Assembly: GCA_019119835.1 (NCBI GenBank)
Contig: DWWE01000069.1
Coordinates: 1-34,730, forward strand
Length of the DNA stretch: 34,730 nucleotides
From: Candidatus Gemmiger stercoravium
Lineage (GTDB): Bacteria > Bacillota > Clostridia > Oscillospirales > Ruminococcaceae
Direction of reading: 5' to 3'
The notes under the pieces: model-generated
What the model was told of the DNA's origin: nothing
Seen by the model: the letters and a program-made list of their open reading frames with translations, nothing else
The model's database searches: none
Made by a program: the position numbers and the translations under genes
Part shown: positions 23,569-32,168 of the stretch, piece by piece
Position numbering within the stretch: the stretch's first letter is position 1
Layout of the letters: each line of letters starts with the position of its first letter

Positions 23569-25161
23569 ATGAGTTCTTCACTTGCCATATCGGTGGGGAG
23601 CGATTTTTCTCCCGATCACCAGGAGCCTGTTATGGACAGCCTTTTGTCTGAATACAGGCGGGTCATTTTTGAAAGTCTTATCTCCGCTTTTGCACTGGAC
23701 GGTTTGCTGGTACAGGACCGCCATGGCGGCGACGTGGATACCATCCACAACGTCCGTCAGATCGATGTCGATCCGCAGATGACATATAAAAACGTGCTGA
23801 ACCAGCAAGCTTATGAGAGCAACGGTGCATACGATACCAAAACCTACCACAACAACGCTGCCTTCCGGGAATTCAAGAAGGCGGCCAAAGAGGATTTTCT
23901 GAACACCGGGACGCCTGTCAAAGATGCCTACACGGGGAAAGATCTGTACTTTGCCGGAAAGGCAAAAGGTCGCCTGAGTTCCATCGCGGCAGAAGCTGAC
24001 CATGTGATCTCTGCCAAATCCATCCATACAGACCGGGGCCGGGTCCTTTCCGGTCTCAAGGGGGAGGATCTGGCCAACGATCCCAGCAATCTGAAGTTTA
24101 CCAACAAAAGTCTGAATGCCTCCATGGGGGCGAAGGAAATTCCCGATTATCTGGCCCAGCATCCTGAACTGGATGAGACAACAACAGAAAATATGATGCG
24201 GGAATACAACCAGGCCAAAAGCACCTATGAAAACAAATTGGCCCGCGCTTATTACGGCAGCTCGAAGTTTGTCAAAGATGTAGGAAAGGCTGCCGGCAAG
24301 GTAGGTGTGCAGATGGGGGCCCGGCAGGTATTGGGCTTTGTCTTTACCGAAGTCACCTTCACCGCACTGGAAGAATTCGAGCGTCTTCCCAAACCGTTTT
24401 CGTTGGAAAAATTGCTGCAATCCTTGGGCAACGGAATTCGCAAAGGGTTCGAAAACGCCAGGAAGAAATATAAGGAATTGCTCGCACGGCTGAAGGAAGG
24501 GGTCGTTTCCGGTGTGCTGTCTTCCTTGACAACTACCTTGTGCAACATTTTCTTTACCACGGCCAAAAATGTTGTCCGCATCATCCGGCAGACCTATGTT
24601 TCTCTTGTACAGGCTGCCAAAATCCTTTTCCTGAATCCCGACAATCTGCCGTTCGGAGAGCGCATTCGTGCCACGGCAAAGATCCTGTCGCTGGGCGCCG
24701 GCGTGGTGTTGGGCAGTGTTGTCAGTGAGTTGGTCGAGCAGACTCCTGTTGGCAAAATTCCTGTGCTGGGGGAGGTTGTGCCAAACTTCTGCGGTGCGTT
24801 GGTTTCCGGTCTTTTGACTTGCTCTTTGGTATACTTCCTGGACCGAAGCGAAAGGATGAACCGCCTGGTTGCTTCTTTGAACGGAATACACACCTTGAGT
24901 ACGGAGGTGAACTATTTCCGGAAATGTGCCGAGTATTTTGAACGGTATGCCGCCGAACTGGCCGAGATTGATTACGAAGAATTCCGGAAAGAAACCGAGA
25001 TGTTCGGCAATATAGCCGCAAACCTGAAAAAAGCCGCAGATCCGAAGCAGCTCAATGCAATGCTGCGCGACTACCTGGTACAGGTCGGCGGGGCGCTTCC
25101 CTGGGAAGGTGACTTTAACACCTTCATGCAGCAGAAAGAGAAACCACTGGTGTTCTGCTGA
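23569..25161 (+). CDS. HNH-like nuclease domain fused to C-terminal membrane segments
   Basis: 530 aa. AAGGAG (23556-23561) sets ATG 23569. Residues about 115-190 hold an HNH/EndoVII-like motif: PVKDAYTGKDLYF, then AEADHVISAKSIHTD (Asp144, His145), NDPSNLKFTNKSLNASMGAKE (Asn170, Asn174, Asn183). This D-H...N...N order matches HNH endonucleases of mobile elements, with the last His position not obvious. Downstream come amphipathic, Lys-rich helices (205-310) and three hydrophobic stretches: about 311-333 (GVVSGVLSSLTTTLCNIFF), 372-390 (ILSLGAGVVLGSVVSELV) and 405-425 (PNFCGALVSGLLTCSLVYFL), then a helical tail. A membrane-inserting HNH protein suggests a defence effector or polymorphic toxin. 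Base composition looks less GC-rich than Region 1. Annotation pipelines may mislabel it; I know of no characterised homologue. Confidence 0.72.
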   Translation: MSSSLAISVGSDFSPDHQEPVMDSLLSEYRRVIFESLISAFALDGLLVQDRHGGDVDTIHNVRQIDVDPQMTYKNVLNQQAYESNGAYDTKTYHNNAAFREFKKAAKEDFLNTGTPVKDAYTGKDLYFAGKAKGRLSSIAAEADHVISAKSIHTDRGRVLSGLKGEDLANDPSNLKFTNKSLNASMGAKEIPDYLAQHPELDETTTENMMREYNQAKSTYENKLARAYYGSSKFVKDVGKAAGKVGVQMGARQVLGFVFTEVTFTALEEFERLPKPFSLEKLLQSLGNGIRKGFENARKKYKELLARLKEGVVSGVLSSLTTTLCNIFFTTAKNVVRIIRQTYVSLVQAAKILFLNPDNLPFGERIRATAKILSLGAGVVLGSVVSELVEQTPVGKIPVLGEVVPNFCGALVSGLLTCSLVYFLDRSERMNRLVASLNGIHTLSTEVNYFRKCAEYFERYAAELAEIDYEEFRKETEMFGNIAANLKKAADPKQLNAMLRDYLVQVGGALPWEGDFNTFMQQKEKPLVFC

Positions 25162-25409
25162 TGTTTGATTGCGATTGCTGCGGCGAGTGCTGCCGTCATC
25201 TGAATCTTTCCCCGCTGTACGCTGATTTAGATCGGGGCGATGGAGTTTGCCGCTATCTGGAAGGAAACCTGTGCAGCATCTATGACGAGCGCCCGGTTCT
25301 ATGCCGGGTGGACGAATGCTACACCCGCTATTTTCAGAAATATATGTCGTTAGAGGAATACTACCGGAGCAACAAAGAAATTTGCCGTCGGTTGAAACAA
25401 GAAAAATAA
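25161..25409 (+). CDS. YkgJ-family cysteine-cluster (CxxCxxCC-type) protein
   Basis: 82 aa, short for the family. Its ATG 25161 overlaps the preceding stop (TGATG), so the two genes are coupled. Cysteine pattern: CDCCGECC (residues 4-11), DGVCRYLEGNLCSIYDERPVLCRVDEC, matching PF03692-type proteins thought to bind zinc or an iron-sulphur cluster. There is no other domain. Being locked between the HNH-membrane protein and the Gly-rich membrane protein, it probably modifies, matures or controls one of them. That role is inference. Confidence 0.82.
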   Translation: MFDCDCCGECCRHLNLSPLYADLDRGDGVCRYLEGNLCSIYDERPVLCRVDECYTRYFQKYMSLEEYYRSNKEICRRLKQEK

Positions 25410-25424
25410 CAGGAGGAATTGTAT

Positions 25425-26465
25425 ATGCCATTACCTTTGATTTTGGGGATTGGAGCCGCCGTTGCCGGTGTTGCCGGCGTGGGAACCGGAATTCACGGTG
25501 CCGTGAAGATGAAAGAAGCCAACGACACCATGACCGAGGCCAAAACCCGACATGAACTGAACATTAAAAAGTTCGAAAAGCAAAACAAATCCACCACCGC
25601 CTCCATGGATAGTTTGGGTAAACTGGAACTGGACATCCTGCATACCTTTGGCGAATTTTCTGATGTATTTGAAAAGATCCAGAATCGTCCTGTCTTCGCC
25701 GAATACCACAAGGACGGCGTAAAACTGCCCACCTATGACGGCGAAAAAATCAAGGAAGTGTCAGTTGGTGCCGAGGTACTTTTGGGTGGCCTGGGCGGTG
25801 CCGGTGTAGGCGCCGCGGGCGGTTTTGCGGCCGCGGGTGCCACCACGGCGGCCGTGATGGCTTTGGGAACGGCTTCCACCGGAACTGCCATTGCTTCTTT
25901 GAGCGGCGTGGCTGCCACCAATGCCACCTTGGCCGCCCTGGGGGGCGGCGCCATCGCCGCCGGGGGCGGCGGCATGGCTCTGGGCACCACGATCCTTGGC
26001 GCTACCACTCTAGGTGTAGGTCTGCTTGTGGGCGGTATCATCTTTAATTTTGCCGGCGGAAAGCTTTCCGACAAGGCGGACGAAGCCATGGCACAAGCGA
26101 TGAAAGCCCAAAAGCAGATCAATAAAATCTGCTCCTATCTCAAAGACCTGCGTGCTCTTTCCGACAACTATCAGAAGAGCCTGCAATCTGTGAATGAGCT
26201 GTACACCATGCATCTGACCGAACTGAAACGAGTCGTCAATGTATGGGGACATACCGACTGGAACGACTTCACCGACGAAGAGAAGCGAATCACCGAAAAC
26301 ACCGTCCTGCTGGTAGGTCTGCTGTACAATATGTGCAAAGTGGAACTGGTGAAAAAGAGCACCGAGAAAAACGGCATAAACATCATCAACCAGGTTGACG
26401 CGCAAAAGGCCATGGAGGATGCCACCCGCGTTACCAACAATATCACTAACAAAAACATTGCCTGA
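25425..26465 (+). CDS. Predicted pore-forming or membrane-active protein with Gly/Ala-rich hydrophobic core
   Basis: 346 aa. AGGAGGAA (25411-25418) sets ATG 25425. An N-terminal hydrophobic helix (3-27, LILGIGAAVAGVAGVGTGI) is followed by a long charged helical region (28-110), a glycine/alanine/threonine-rich hydrophobic region (about 117-212, including ALGGGAIAAGGGGMALGTTI), and a second long helical region (213-346). Long helices on both sides of a glycine-zipper hairpin resemble alpha-helical pore formers of the ClyA/HBL kind in layout, with no sequence identity claimed. Last gene of the operon. Alternatives are a phage-tail-tape-like scaffold or chaperone-like membrane protein. Confidence 0.75.
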   Translation: MPLPLILGIGAAVAGVAGVGTGIHGAVKMKEANDTMTEAKTRHELNIKKFEKQNKSTTASMDSLGKLELDILHTFGEFSDVFEKIQNRPVFAEYHKDGVKLPTYDGEKIKEVSVGAEVLLGGLGGAGVGAAGGFAAAGATTAAVMALGTASTGTAIASLSGVAATNATLAALGGGAIAAGGGGMALGTTILGATTLGVGLLVGGIIFNFAGGKLSDKADEAMAQAMKAQKQINKICSYLKDLRALSDNYQKSLQSVNELYTMHLTELKRVVNVWGHTDWNDFTDEEKRITENTVLLVGLLYNMCKVELVKKSTEKNGINIINQVDAQKAMEDATRVTNNITNKNIA

Positions 26466-26474
26466 TAGAACAGG

Positions 26475-26510
26475 AAAAAGGCGCCCCGATTGTTTTGGAG
26501 CGCCTTTTTT
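26475..26510 (+). terminator. Terminator of the WYL/HNH operon
   Basis: AAAAAGGCGC with C-CC pairs with GG-A-GCGCC followed by TTTTTT (26505-26510). A clean rho-independent signal separating the putative defence operon from the cas genes. Confidence 0.85.
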
Positions 26511-26644
26511 CCTGTTCATACGTTTTCTATTATGCAAAACCTTCTCCTTGCCCCCTCTGCCGCAATAGAAAGCTGATTCGCCATTCTTGTTCAGCACAAC
26601 CAGATAGTCTATAATAAAATCAGAAACAACCAACACAAAGTCCG

Positions 26645-26672
26645 TTTTATAGGATTTCCTATATGCTATACT
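26645..26672 (+). promoter_or_regulatory. Predicted cas operon promoter
   Basis: Extended -10 TGCTATACT (-10 at 26667-26672) with TTTTAT about 16 bp upstream as a weak -35. The same TGCTATACTG string occurs before the WYL operon (22273-22282), so the two operons may share a promoter class. The 26511-26644 stretch shows nothing else. Confidence 0.45.
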
Positions 26673-26737
26673 GAAACCAATATAAATGCTAGAAGGAAAC
26701 CATGGAAAATACCGTGCTGCTTTGGAGGAGGCGTTTC

Positions 26738-28897
26738 ATGGAACAAACTACAACAGGCCCTAAGTTGGCCCATCTTTCTTCAGACGGGCAGCGCACACAG
26801 ACCGTGCAGGAGCATCTGGAAGGAACAGCAAAATTAGCCGCCGATTTTGCCCGGCCATTCGGTGAAGAAAGTCAGGCTTACCTAGCTGGGCTGTTACATG
26901 ACATCGGGAAATACAGCGATGATTTCCAGCGTCGGCTGACCGGTGGCCCCAAAGTGGACCACAGCACCGCCGGTGCCAAAGTAGCCTTTTCTTTGCACCA
27001 GACGGAAGTGGCTTTTGCCGTGGCAGGGCATCATGGCGGCCTGCCGGACGGAGGAGGAAAAAGCGACCCGCCGGACGCTGCCACCCTTTTTGGGCGACGG
27101 AAAAAGGAGGTGCCCCCCTGCGAGGATTGGCGCAGGGAGATCACCTTGCCCGAGGCTCACCGGCCTGCATTTCTGAAAGATAATTTTTCAGCCGCTTTTT
27201 ACATACGGATGCTCTACTCCTGCCTGGTGGATGCGGACTACCTGGACACCGAAACCTTTATGAATGGAACCCCGCCTGATCGTGGCGGCGGCGAACCGCT
27301 AGAGGTACTGTTGCAGCGGCTACGGGATTTTGTGGCTCCCTGGTGGGACCCGACCTCTGAACTGAACCGCAAACGCTGTGAAATTCTGCGGCGCTGCTTT
27401 GAACAGGGAAAGACCGCTTCCCCCGGCCTGTTTACCCTGACGGTCCCCACCGGCGGCGGAAAAACGGTCTCCTCGCTGGCCTTTGCGCTGACCCACGCCG
27501 TTGCCCACCAAAAGCGGCGGGTGATCTATGTGATCCCTTATACTTCCATCATAGACCAGACAGCCGCTGTTTTCACCCGGATTCTGGGGGAAGAAAACGT
27601 GCTGGAACACCATTCCGGCAGCGAAGTCACCCTGGCTGATATGGACACTGACGGCATCCCGGACCCCAAGGTGCTGGCCACCGAAAACTGGGATGCCCCG
27701 GTCATCGTGACCACTGCCGTGCAGTTCTTTGAATCACTGTTTGCCAACCGTTCCTCCCGCTGCCGCAAACTGCACAACCTGGCGGACAGTGTGGTGATCT
27801 TTGACGAAGCCCAGACGCTGCCGGTGCCGTATCTGCGGCCCTGCGTGGCAGCCATCGGCCAGCTGGTGCAGCACTACGGTGCAACGGCGGTGTTGTGTAC
27901 CGCCACCCAACCTGCCTTGGGTCCATTATTTGCCGAGCTGGCCCCGGGGCTCTCCTTACGGGAAATCATGGAGGACCCCGCCGGGCTGTATGCCTTTTTC
28001 CGCCGGACCACCCTGCGGCAGGCGGGCGAAGTCACCGAGGAAGATTTGGCCGGGCAGCTTTCTGCCGCCGAACAAGCTTTATGTGTTGTCAATGGCCGGG
28101 CCACCGCCCAACGATTGTTCGGAATGCTACCCCAAGAGGGCTGCTATTGCCTGACCACCCTGCTGTGCCCGGTCGACCGCAAGCGCCTGTTGGCGGAGAT
28201 CCGCGCCCGGCTGCAGGCAGGTACCCCCTGCCGAGTGGTAGCCACTTCGCTGATCGAAGCAGGTGTAGATTTGGATTTCCCCGCTGTCTGGCGGGAAGAA
28301 GCCGGGCTGGATTCTGTCTTGCAGGCGGCGGGACGCTGCAATCGGGAGGGCAAGCGTCCCGCCGACCAAAGCACCGTCACGGTGTTCCGTCTGGCCGGAC
28401 AGCCGGTTCCGAATATGATTCTGCCCAACACCGAGGCGGCCCGGACCGTATTCCGCGATTTTACCGATCCGGCGGAGCCTGATGCTATCCATGCATATTT
28501 CTCGCTGTTTCTCACCTTGAAAGGGCAAGAGGAGCTGGACCGGAAAGGCATTTTGCCCGGGTTTGCCCGGGATATGGAAGGCCGGATTTTTCCTTTCGCC
28601 ACGGCGGCGGAACGATTCAAATTGATTGAGTCTCCTGCTGTAACGGTCTATCTAGCGTTGCCGGAAAACAACGTCCTGATAGAAGCGCTGCGGGCCGGTG
28701 CCTGCAACCGTACACTTTACCGCCGTCTGGGGCAATATGGCGTTACGGTCTATCCCCAACATCTGGCGGCGCTGCAGGGGGTCGGGGCGGTGGAAGCTGT
28801 GGACAAGGATATCTGGATTTTGCAGGACACGACCCTGTACGACCGCAGCACCGGCCTGACTCTGGATGTACCCACCGGTCAGGGCTGGATGATCTGA
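26738..28897 (+). CDS. cas3: CRISPR-associated helicase/nuclease Cas3 (type I-C, HD domain fused)
   Basis: DNA-degrading effector recruited by Cascade (719 aa from the chosen start). AGGAGG (26726-26731) 6 nt upstream favours ATG 26738; ATG 26702 with a weaker AAGGA would add 12 residues. An N-terminal HD nuclease has His26, LLHDIGK with His54-Asp55, and AGHHG (His98, His99). An SF2 helicase core follows: Walker A TVPTGGGKT (235-243), DEAQ (356-359), CTATQP motif III, and QAAGRCNREG (motif VI). Both activities look intact. It is the first cas gene in the run of seven. Confidence 0.96.
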   Translation: MEQTTTGPKLAHLSSDGQRTQTVQEHLEGTAKLAADFARPFGEESQAYLAGLLHDIGKYSDDFQRRLTGGPKVDHSTAGAKVAFSLHQTEVAFAVAGHHGGLPDGGGKSDPPDAATLFGRRKKEVPPCEDWRREITLPEAHRPAFLKDNFSAAFYIRMLYSCLVDADYLDTETFMNGTPPDRGGGEPLEVLLQRLRDFVAPWWDPTSELNRKRCEILRRCFEQGKTASPGLFTLTVPTGGGKTVSSLAFALTHAVAHQKRRVIYVIPYTSIIDQTAAVFTRILGEENVLEHHSGSEVTLADMDTDGIPDPKVLATENWDAPVIVTTAVQFFESLFANRSSRCRKLHNLADSVVIFDEAQTLPVPYLRPCVAAIGQLVQHYGATAVLCTATQPALGPLFAELAPGLSLREIMEDPAGLYAFFRRTTLRQAGEVTEEDLAGQLSAAEQALCVVNGRATAQRLFGMLPQEGCYCLTTLLCPVDRKRLLAEIRARLQAGTPCRVVATSLIEAGVDLDFPAVWREEAGLDSVLQAAGRCNREGKRPADQSTVTVFRLAGQPVPNMILPNTEAARTVFRDFTDPAEPDAIHAYFSLFLTLKGQEELDRKGILPGFARDMEGRIFPFATAAERFKLIESPAVTVYLALPENNVLIEALRAGACNRTLYRRLGQYGVTVYPQHLAALQGVGAVEAVDKDIWILQDTTLYDRSTGLTLDVPTGQGWMI

Positions 28898-28915
28898 AGG
28901 ATTGGAGGAATTGCC

Positions 28916-29560
28916 ATGATTCAACTGGAAGTCTGGGGGGACTACGCGCTGTTCTCCCGGCCTGAACTGAAGGTAGAACGGATGTCCTACGACGTGCCCA
29001 CCCCTTCGGCCGCCCGGGGGCTGGTGGAAGCCATCTACTATCATCCGGGTCTGTGCTGGCACATCGACCGTGTTTACGTACTGGAACCCATCCGCTTTGT
29101 TTCGGTTCGCCGCAATGAGGTGGACAGCAAACTGCCTGCCACCGCGGCCCGGGCCGCCGCTCAGGGCAGCAAAACGCCGCTGTATCTGCCCAGCTCCCAG
29201 TCCATCGTGCAGCGGGCCTCGCTGGTGCTGCAAAAAGTGCACTATGTCATCGAAGCCCACTTTACCATGACGGACCGGGCTGCCCCGGGGGACAACCCCG
29301 GCAAGTTCCAGGACATCGTCACCCGGCGCATGGAGCGGGGGCAGTGCTTTCACACGCCGTATTTCGGCTGCCGGGAGTTCCCGGCCTATTTCCGCCGCTG
29401 GCCGGGCGGGCCCATCCCCGCCATTGACGAGACCCGGGATCTGGGCCTGATGCTCTACGACTTTGATTACACAGACCCGAAGAACATCACTCCCACCTAC
29501 TTTCGGGCCCGACTGGACCACGGTGTGGTGGAGATGGCCGACTGCGAGGTGCTGCGATGA
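28916..29560 (+). CDS. cas5c: Cas5c (Cas5d), crRNA-processing Cascade subunit
   Basis: 214 aa. TTGGAGGAA precedes ATG 28916. In type I-C there is no Cas6, and Cas5c both cuts pre-crRNA and caps the 5' handle. The N-terminal RAMP fold is clear: IQLEVWGDYALFSRPELKVERMSYDVPTPSAARGLVEAIYY shows the glycine-rich turn and the conserved PS.AARG segment (split over residues 1-42). It is followed by WHIDRVYVLEPIRFVSVRRNEV. A C-terminal segment CFHTPYFGCREFPAYF is also family-typical. The stop overlaps the cas8c start (ATGA). Confidence 0.95.
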   Translation: MIQLEVWGDYALFSRPELKVERMSYDVPTPSAARGLVEAIYYHPGLCWHIDRVYVLEPIRFVSVRRNEVDSKLPATAARAAAQGSKTPLYLPSSQSIVQRASLVLQKVHYVIEAHFTMTDRAAPGDNPGKFQDIVTRRMERGQCFHTPYFGCREFPAYFRRWPGGPIPAIDETRDLGLMLYDFDYTDPKNITPTYFRARLDHGVVEMADCEVLR

Positions 29561-31281
29561 TCTTACAGGCTTTGACACAGTATTATGAGGACCTGCTGGC
29601 CCAGGGCAAAATCGCCCGCCCCGGCTGGGCGGTGGCAAAAGTGTCCTGGGCGCTGGAACTGGGGGAGGACGGCTCCCTGTTGGGACTGTTCCACCTGCAA
29701 AAGGAGGTACCCCGGGGCAAAAAGACCGCTCTGGTTCCCCAGGAGCTGTTGGTCCCCCAGCCGGTGAAGCGTTCCTCCGGCGTGGCCGCCAACTTTTTGT
29801 GCGATACGTCCTCCTACCTGCTGGGAGCCGACAGCAAAGGAAAACCGGACCGCGCCGCCGAATGTTTTGCCGCTGCTGCGGCCCTTCACCGGCAGCGGCT
29901 GGACGGCGCACAAAGTGCCGCCGCCCGGGCCATCCTCGCCTTTTTTGACCGCTGGGACCCGGTTGTGGCCCCCGAACACCCGGCCTTGCAGCAGGACTGG
30001 CCGGAGATCTGCAAGGGCGGCAATCTGATTTTCTGGTACAACGGTCACCCTGTCACCGAGGACCCGGAGATCCAAACACGCTGGCAACAGGCCCAATCCC
30101 AGGCTCCTGCCGACACGCCCGAAGGGCTTTGTCTGGTGACGGGCAGCCATGTTCCGTTGGCCCGGCTGCATCCCAACATCAAAGGGGTAGCCGGCGCCCA
30201 AAGCAGCGGTGCGGCGCTTGTTTCCTTCAATGCCGCCGCGTTCTGTTCCTACGGCCACGAACAGGGCACCAACGCCCCCACGGGCGAATACGCCGCCTTT
30301 GCCTACACCACCGCGCTCAATCAGTTGCTGTCGGACCGGGAACACATCCGCCGTGTGGGCGACACCACCTTGGTCTGCTGGGCGGCGGGCGGCCAGAGTG
30401 CTTATCAGGATTTCCTCATGGACGCTTTCTACGACGATGCCCCCACCGAGCAGGACATTCGGAACACCCTGTTCCGGCTGGCGGAAGGGTTGCCGGTGGA
30501 CTGGCAGGACCAGCGCCTGGACCCGGACACCCGGTTTTATATTCTGGGGCTGGCCCCCAACGCAGCCCGGCTGTCGGTACGGTTTTTCTGGCAGAACAGT
30601 TTCGGCACACTGGCCCGCAACATAACACGCCACTACGAGCGGCTGGAGATCGTCCGCCCCGCCTACGACAACTTCCCCACCCTGCCCCTATGGCGGCTGG
30701 TGCGGGAGACCGTGAACCTGAACGCCCGCAGCCCCGACCCCAGTCCCCGTCTAGCGGGGGACCTGCTGTTGGCTGTGCTCAACGATGCCCCCTATCCCGC
30801 CACCCTGCTGGACGGCGTGACGCTGCGTATCCGTGCCGACAAGCAGATCACCGGGGGGCGGGCTGCCATTCTCAAAGCCTGGTACCTGCGCAATTCGCAA
30901 GACGAACAACTCAAGGAGGTCATGACCGTGGAACTGAACGAACAAAGCAATTATTTGCCTTATGTACTGGGGCGTCTGTTCTCTGTGCTGGAAGGGGTGC
31001 AGCAAAAAGCCAATGGTAAAACTACAATCAAGGACCGATACTTCAATTCCGCTTCGGCCACCCCGGCCACGGTCTTTCCCCTTTTGCTGAACCTGGCCCA
31101 GAAGCATCTGGCCAAATTGGATGGCGGTTTAGCCACCTATTATAACAAACGCATCACCGAGCTGAACGCCCGCATTACCCAGACATTGCCCGCCCGGCTC
31201 ACCCTGCCGGAACAGAGCGCCTTCCAGATCGGCTATTACCACGAGACCCAGAAACGGTACACCAAAAAGGAGGAACAATAA
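29557..31281 (+). CDS. cas8c: Cas8c (Csd1), large subunit of type I-C Cascade
   Basis: 574 aa; recognises the PAM and helps recruit Cas3. ATG 29557 overlaps the cas5c stop. Family marks: LCDTSSYLLGADSKGKPDRAAECF (near 80-105), NPNIKG-like HPNIKGVAGAQSSGAALVSFNAAAFCSYG (split, about 205-235), and LGLAPNAARLSVRFFW (about 330-345), all typical of Csd1 proteins. The C-terminal part (about 440-574) would supply the small-subunit function produced from an internal start in type I-C. A candidate internal start is ATG 30924 (MTVELNEQSNYLPYVLGRLF), preceded by AAGGAGG at 30913-30919. Confidence 0.94.
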   Translation: MILQALTQYYEDLLAQGKIARPGWAVAKVSWALELGEDGSLLGLFHLQKEVPRGKKTALVPQELLVPQPVKRSSGVAANFLCDTSSYLLGADSKGKPDRAAECFAAAAALHRQRLDGAQSAAARAILAFFDRWDPVVAPEHPALQQDWPEICKGGNLIFWYNGHPVTEDPEIQTRWQQAQSQAPADTPEGLCLVTGSHVPLARLHPNIKGVAGAQSSGAALVSFNAAAFCSYGHEQGTNAPTGEYAAFAYTTALNQLLSDREHIRRVGDTTLVCWAAGGQSAYQDFLMDAFYDDAPTEQDIRNTLFRLAEGLPVDWQDQRLDPDTRFYILGLAPNAARLSVRFFWQNSFGTLARNITRHYERLEIVRPAYDNFPTLPLWRLVRETVNLNARSPDPSPRLAGDLLLAVLNDAPYPATLLDGVTLRIRADKQITGGRAAILKAWYLRNSQDEQLKEVMTVELNEQSNYLPYVLGRLFSVLEGVQQKANGKTTIKDRYFNSASATPATVFPLLLNLAQKHLAKLDGGLATYYNKRITELNARITQTLPARLTLPEQSAFQIGYYHETQKRYTKKEEQ

Positions 31282-31283
31282 CC

Positions 31284-32168
31284 ATGTCCGAAGCCATCAA
31301 AAACCGCTATGATTTCGTCATTCTCTTTGATGTGGAAAACGGCAACCCCAACGGTGACCCCGATGCCGGCAACATGCCCCGCATCGACCCCGAAACCGGC
31401 TGCGGCCTGGTGACCGACGTATGCCTGAAGCGCAAGATCCGCAACTATCTGGAAACCGCCAAAGAGGACGCCCCCGGCTATCGCATCTACATCAAGGACC
31501 AGGTGCCGCTGCAGCGCAGCGATGCCGAGGCGCTGGCCTATCTGGGCGTGCAGGGTGACCTGAAAGCAGCCAAGAAAGACGACCCCACGCTGGATGGCAA
31601 GATTCGGGACTTCATGTGCCGGAATTTCTATGACATTCGCACTTTCGGTGCCGTCATGACCACCTTCGTCAAGGGCGCGCTGAACTGTGGTCAGGTACGC
31701 GGCCCGGTGCAGCTAGGCTTTGCCCGCAGCGTGGACCCCATCCTCCCCCAGGAAGTCACTATCACCCGTGTGGCCATCACCACCGAGGCGGACGCTGAGA
31801 AAAAAGGCACCGAGATGGGCCGCAAGTACATCGTACCCTACGGCCTGTATCGGGCGGAAGGGTATGTTTCGGCCAATCTAGCCCGCAAGACCACCGGCTT
31901 TTCTGAAGAGGACCTAGCACTGCTGTGGCAGGCTATCCTGAATATGTTTGAAAACGACCGTAGCGCCGCCCGCGGCAAGATGGCCGTGCGGGAGCTGATC
32001 GTGTTCCGCCATGATTCCGAGCTGGGCAATGCCCCGGCCTACAAACTGTTTGACGCGGTGCAGATCACCCGCAACGAGGGTGTTACGGTGCCCCGCAGCT
32101 ACCGGGATTACACTGTCACCGTGGTAGAGCCCCTGCCCGCCGGTGTGACCTGCCTGCGGATGGGATGA
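31284..32168 (+). CDS. cas7c: Cas7c (Csd2), backbone subunit of type I-C Cascade
   Basis: 294 aa. AAAGGAGGAA precedes ATG 31284. Multiple copies coat the crRNA spacer. The opening FVILFDVENGNPNGDPDAGN followed by MPRIDPETG is the Csd2 hallmark, and FMCRNFYDIRTFGAVMTTF with the later RGPVQLGFARSVDPI completes the RAMP fold. Length is typical. The stop overlaps the cas4 start. Confidence 0.96.
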   Translation: MSEAIKNRYDFVILFDVENGNPNGDPDAGNMPRIDPETGCGLVTDVCLKRKIRNYLETAKEDAPGYRIYIKDQVPLQRSDAEALAYLGVQGDLKAAKKDDPTLDGKIRDFMCRNFYDIRTFGAVMTTFVKGALNCGQVRGPVQLGFARSVDPILPQEVTITRVAITTEADAEKKGTEMGRKYIVPYGLYRAEGYVSANLARKTTGFSEEDLALLWQAILNMFENDRSAARGKMAVRELIVFRHDSELGNAPAYKLFDAVQITRNEGVTVPRSYRDYTVTVVEPLPAGVTCLRMG

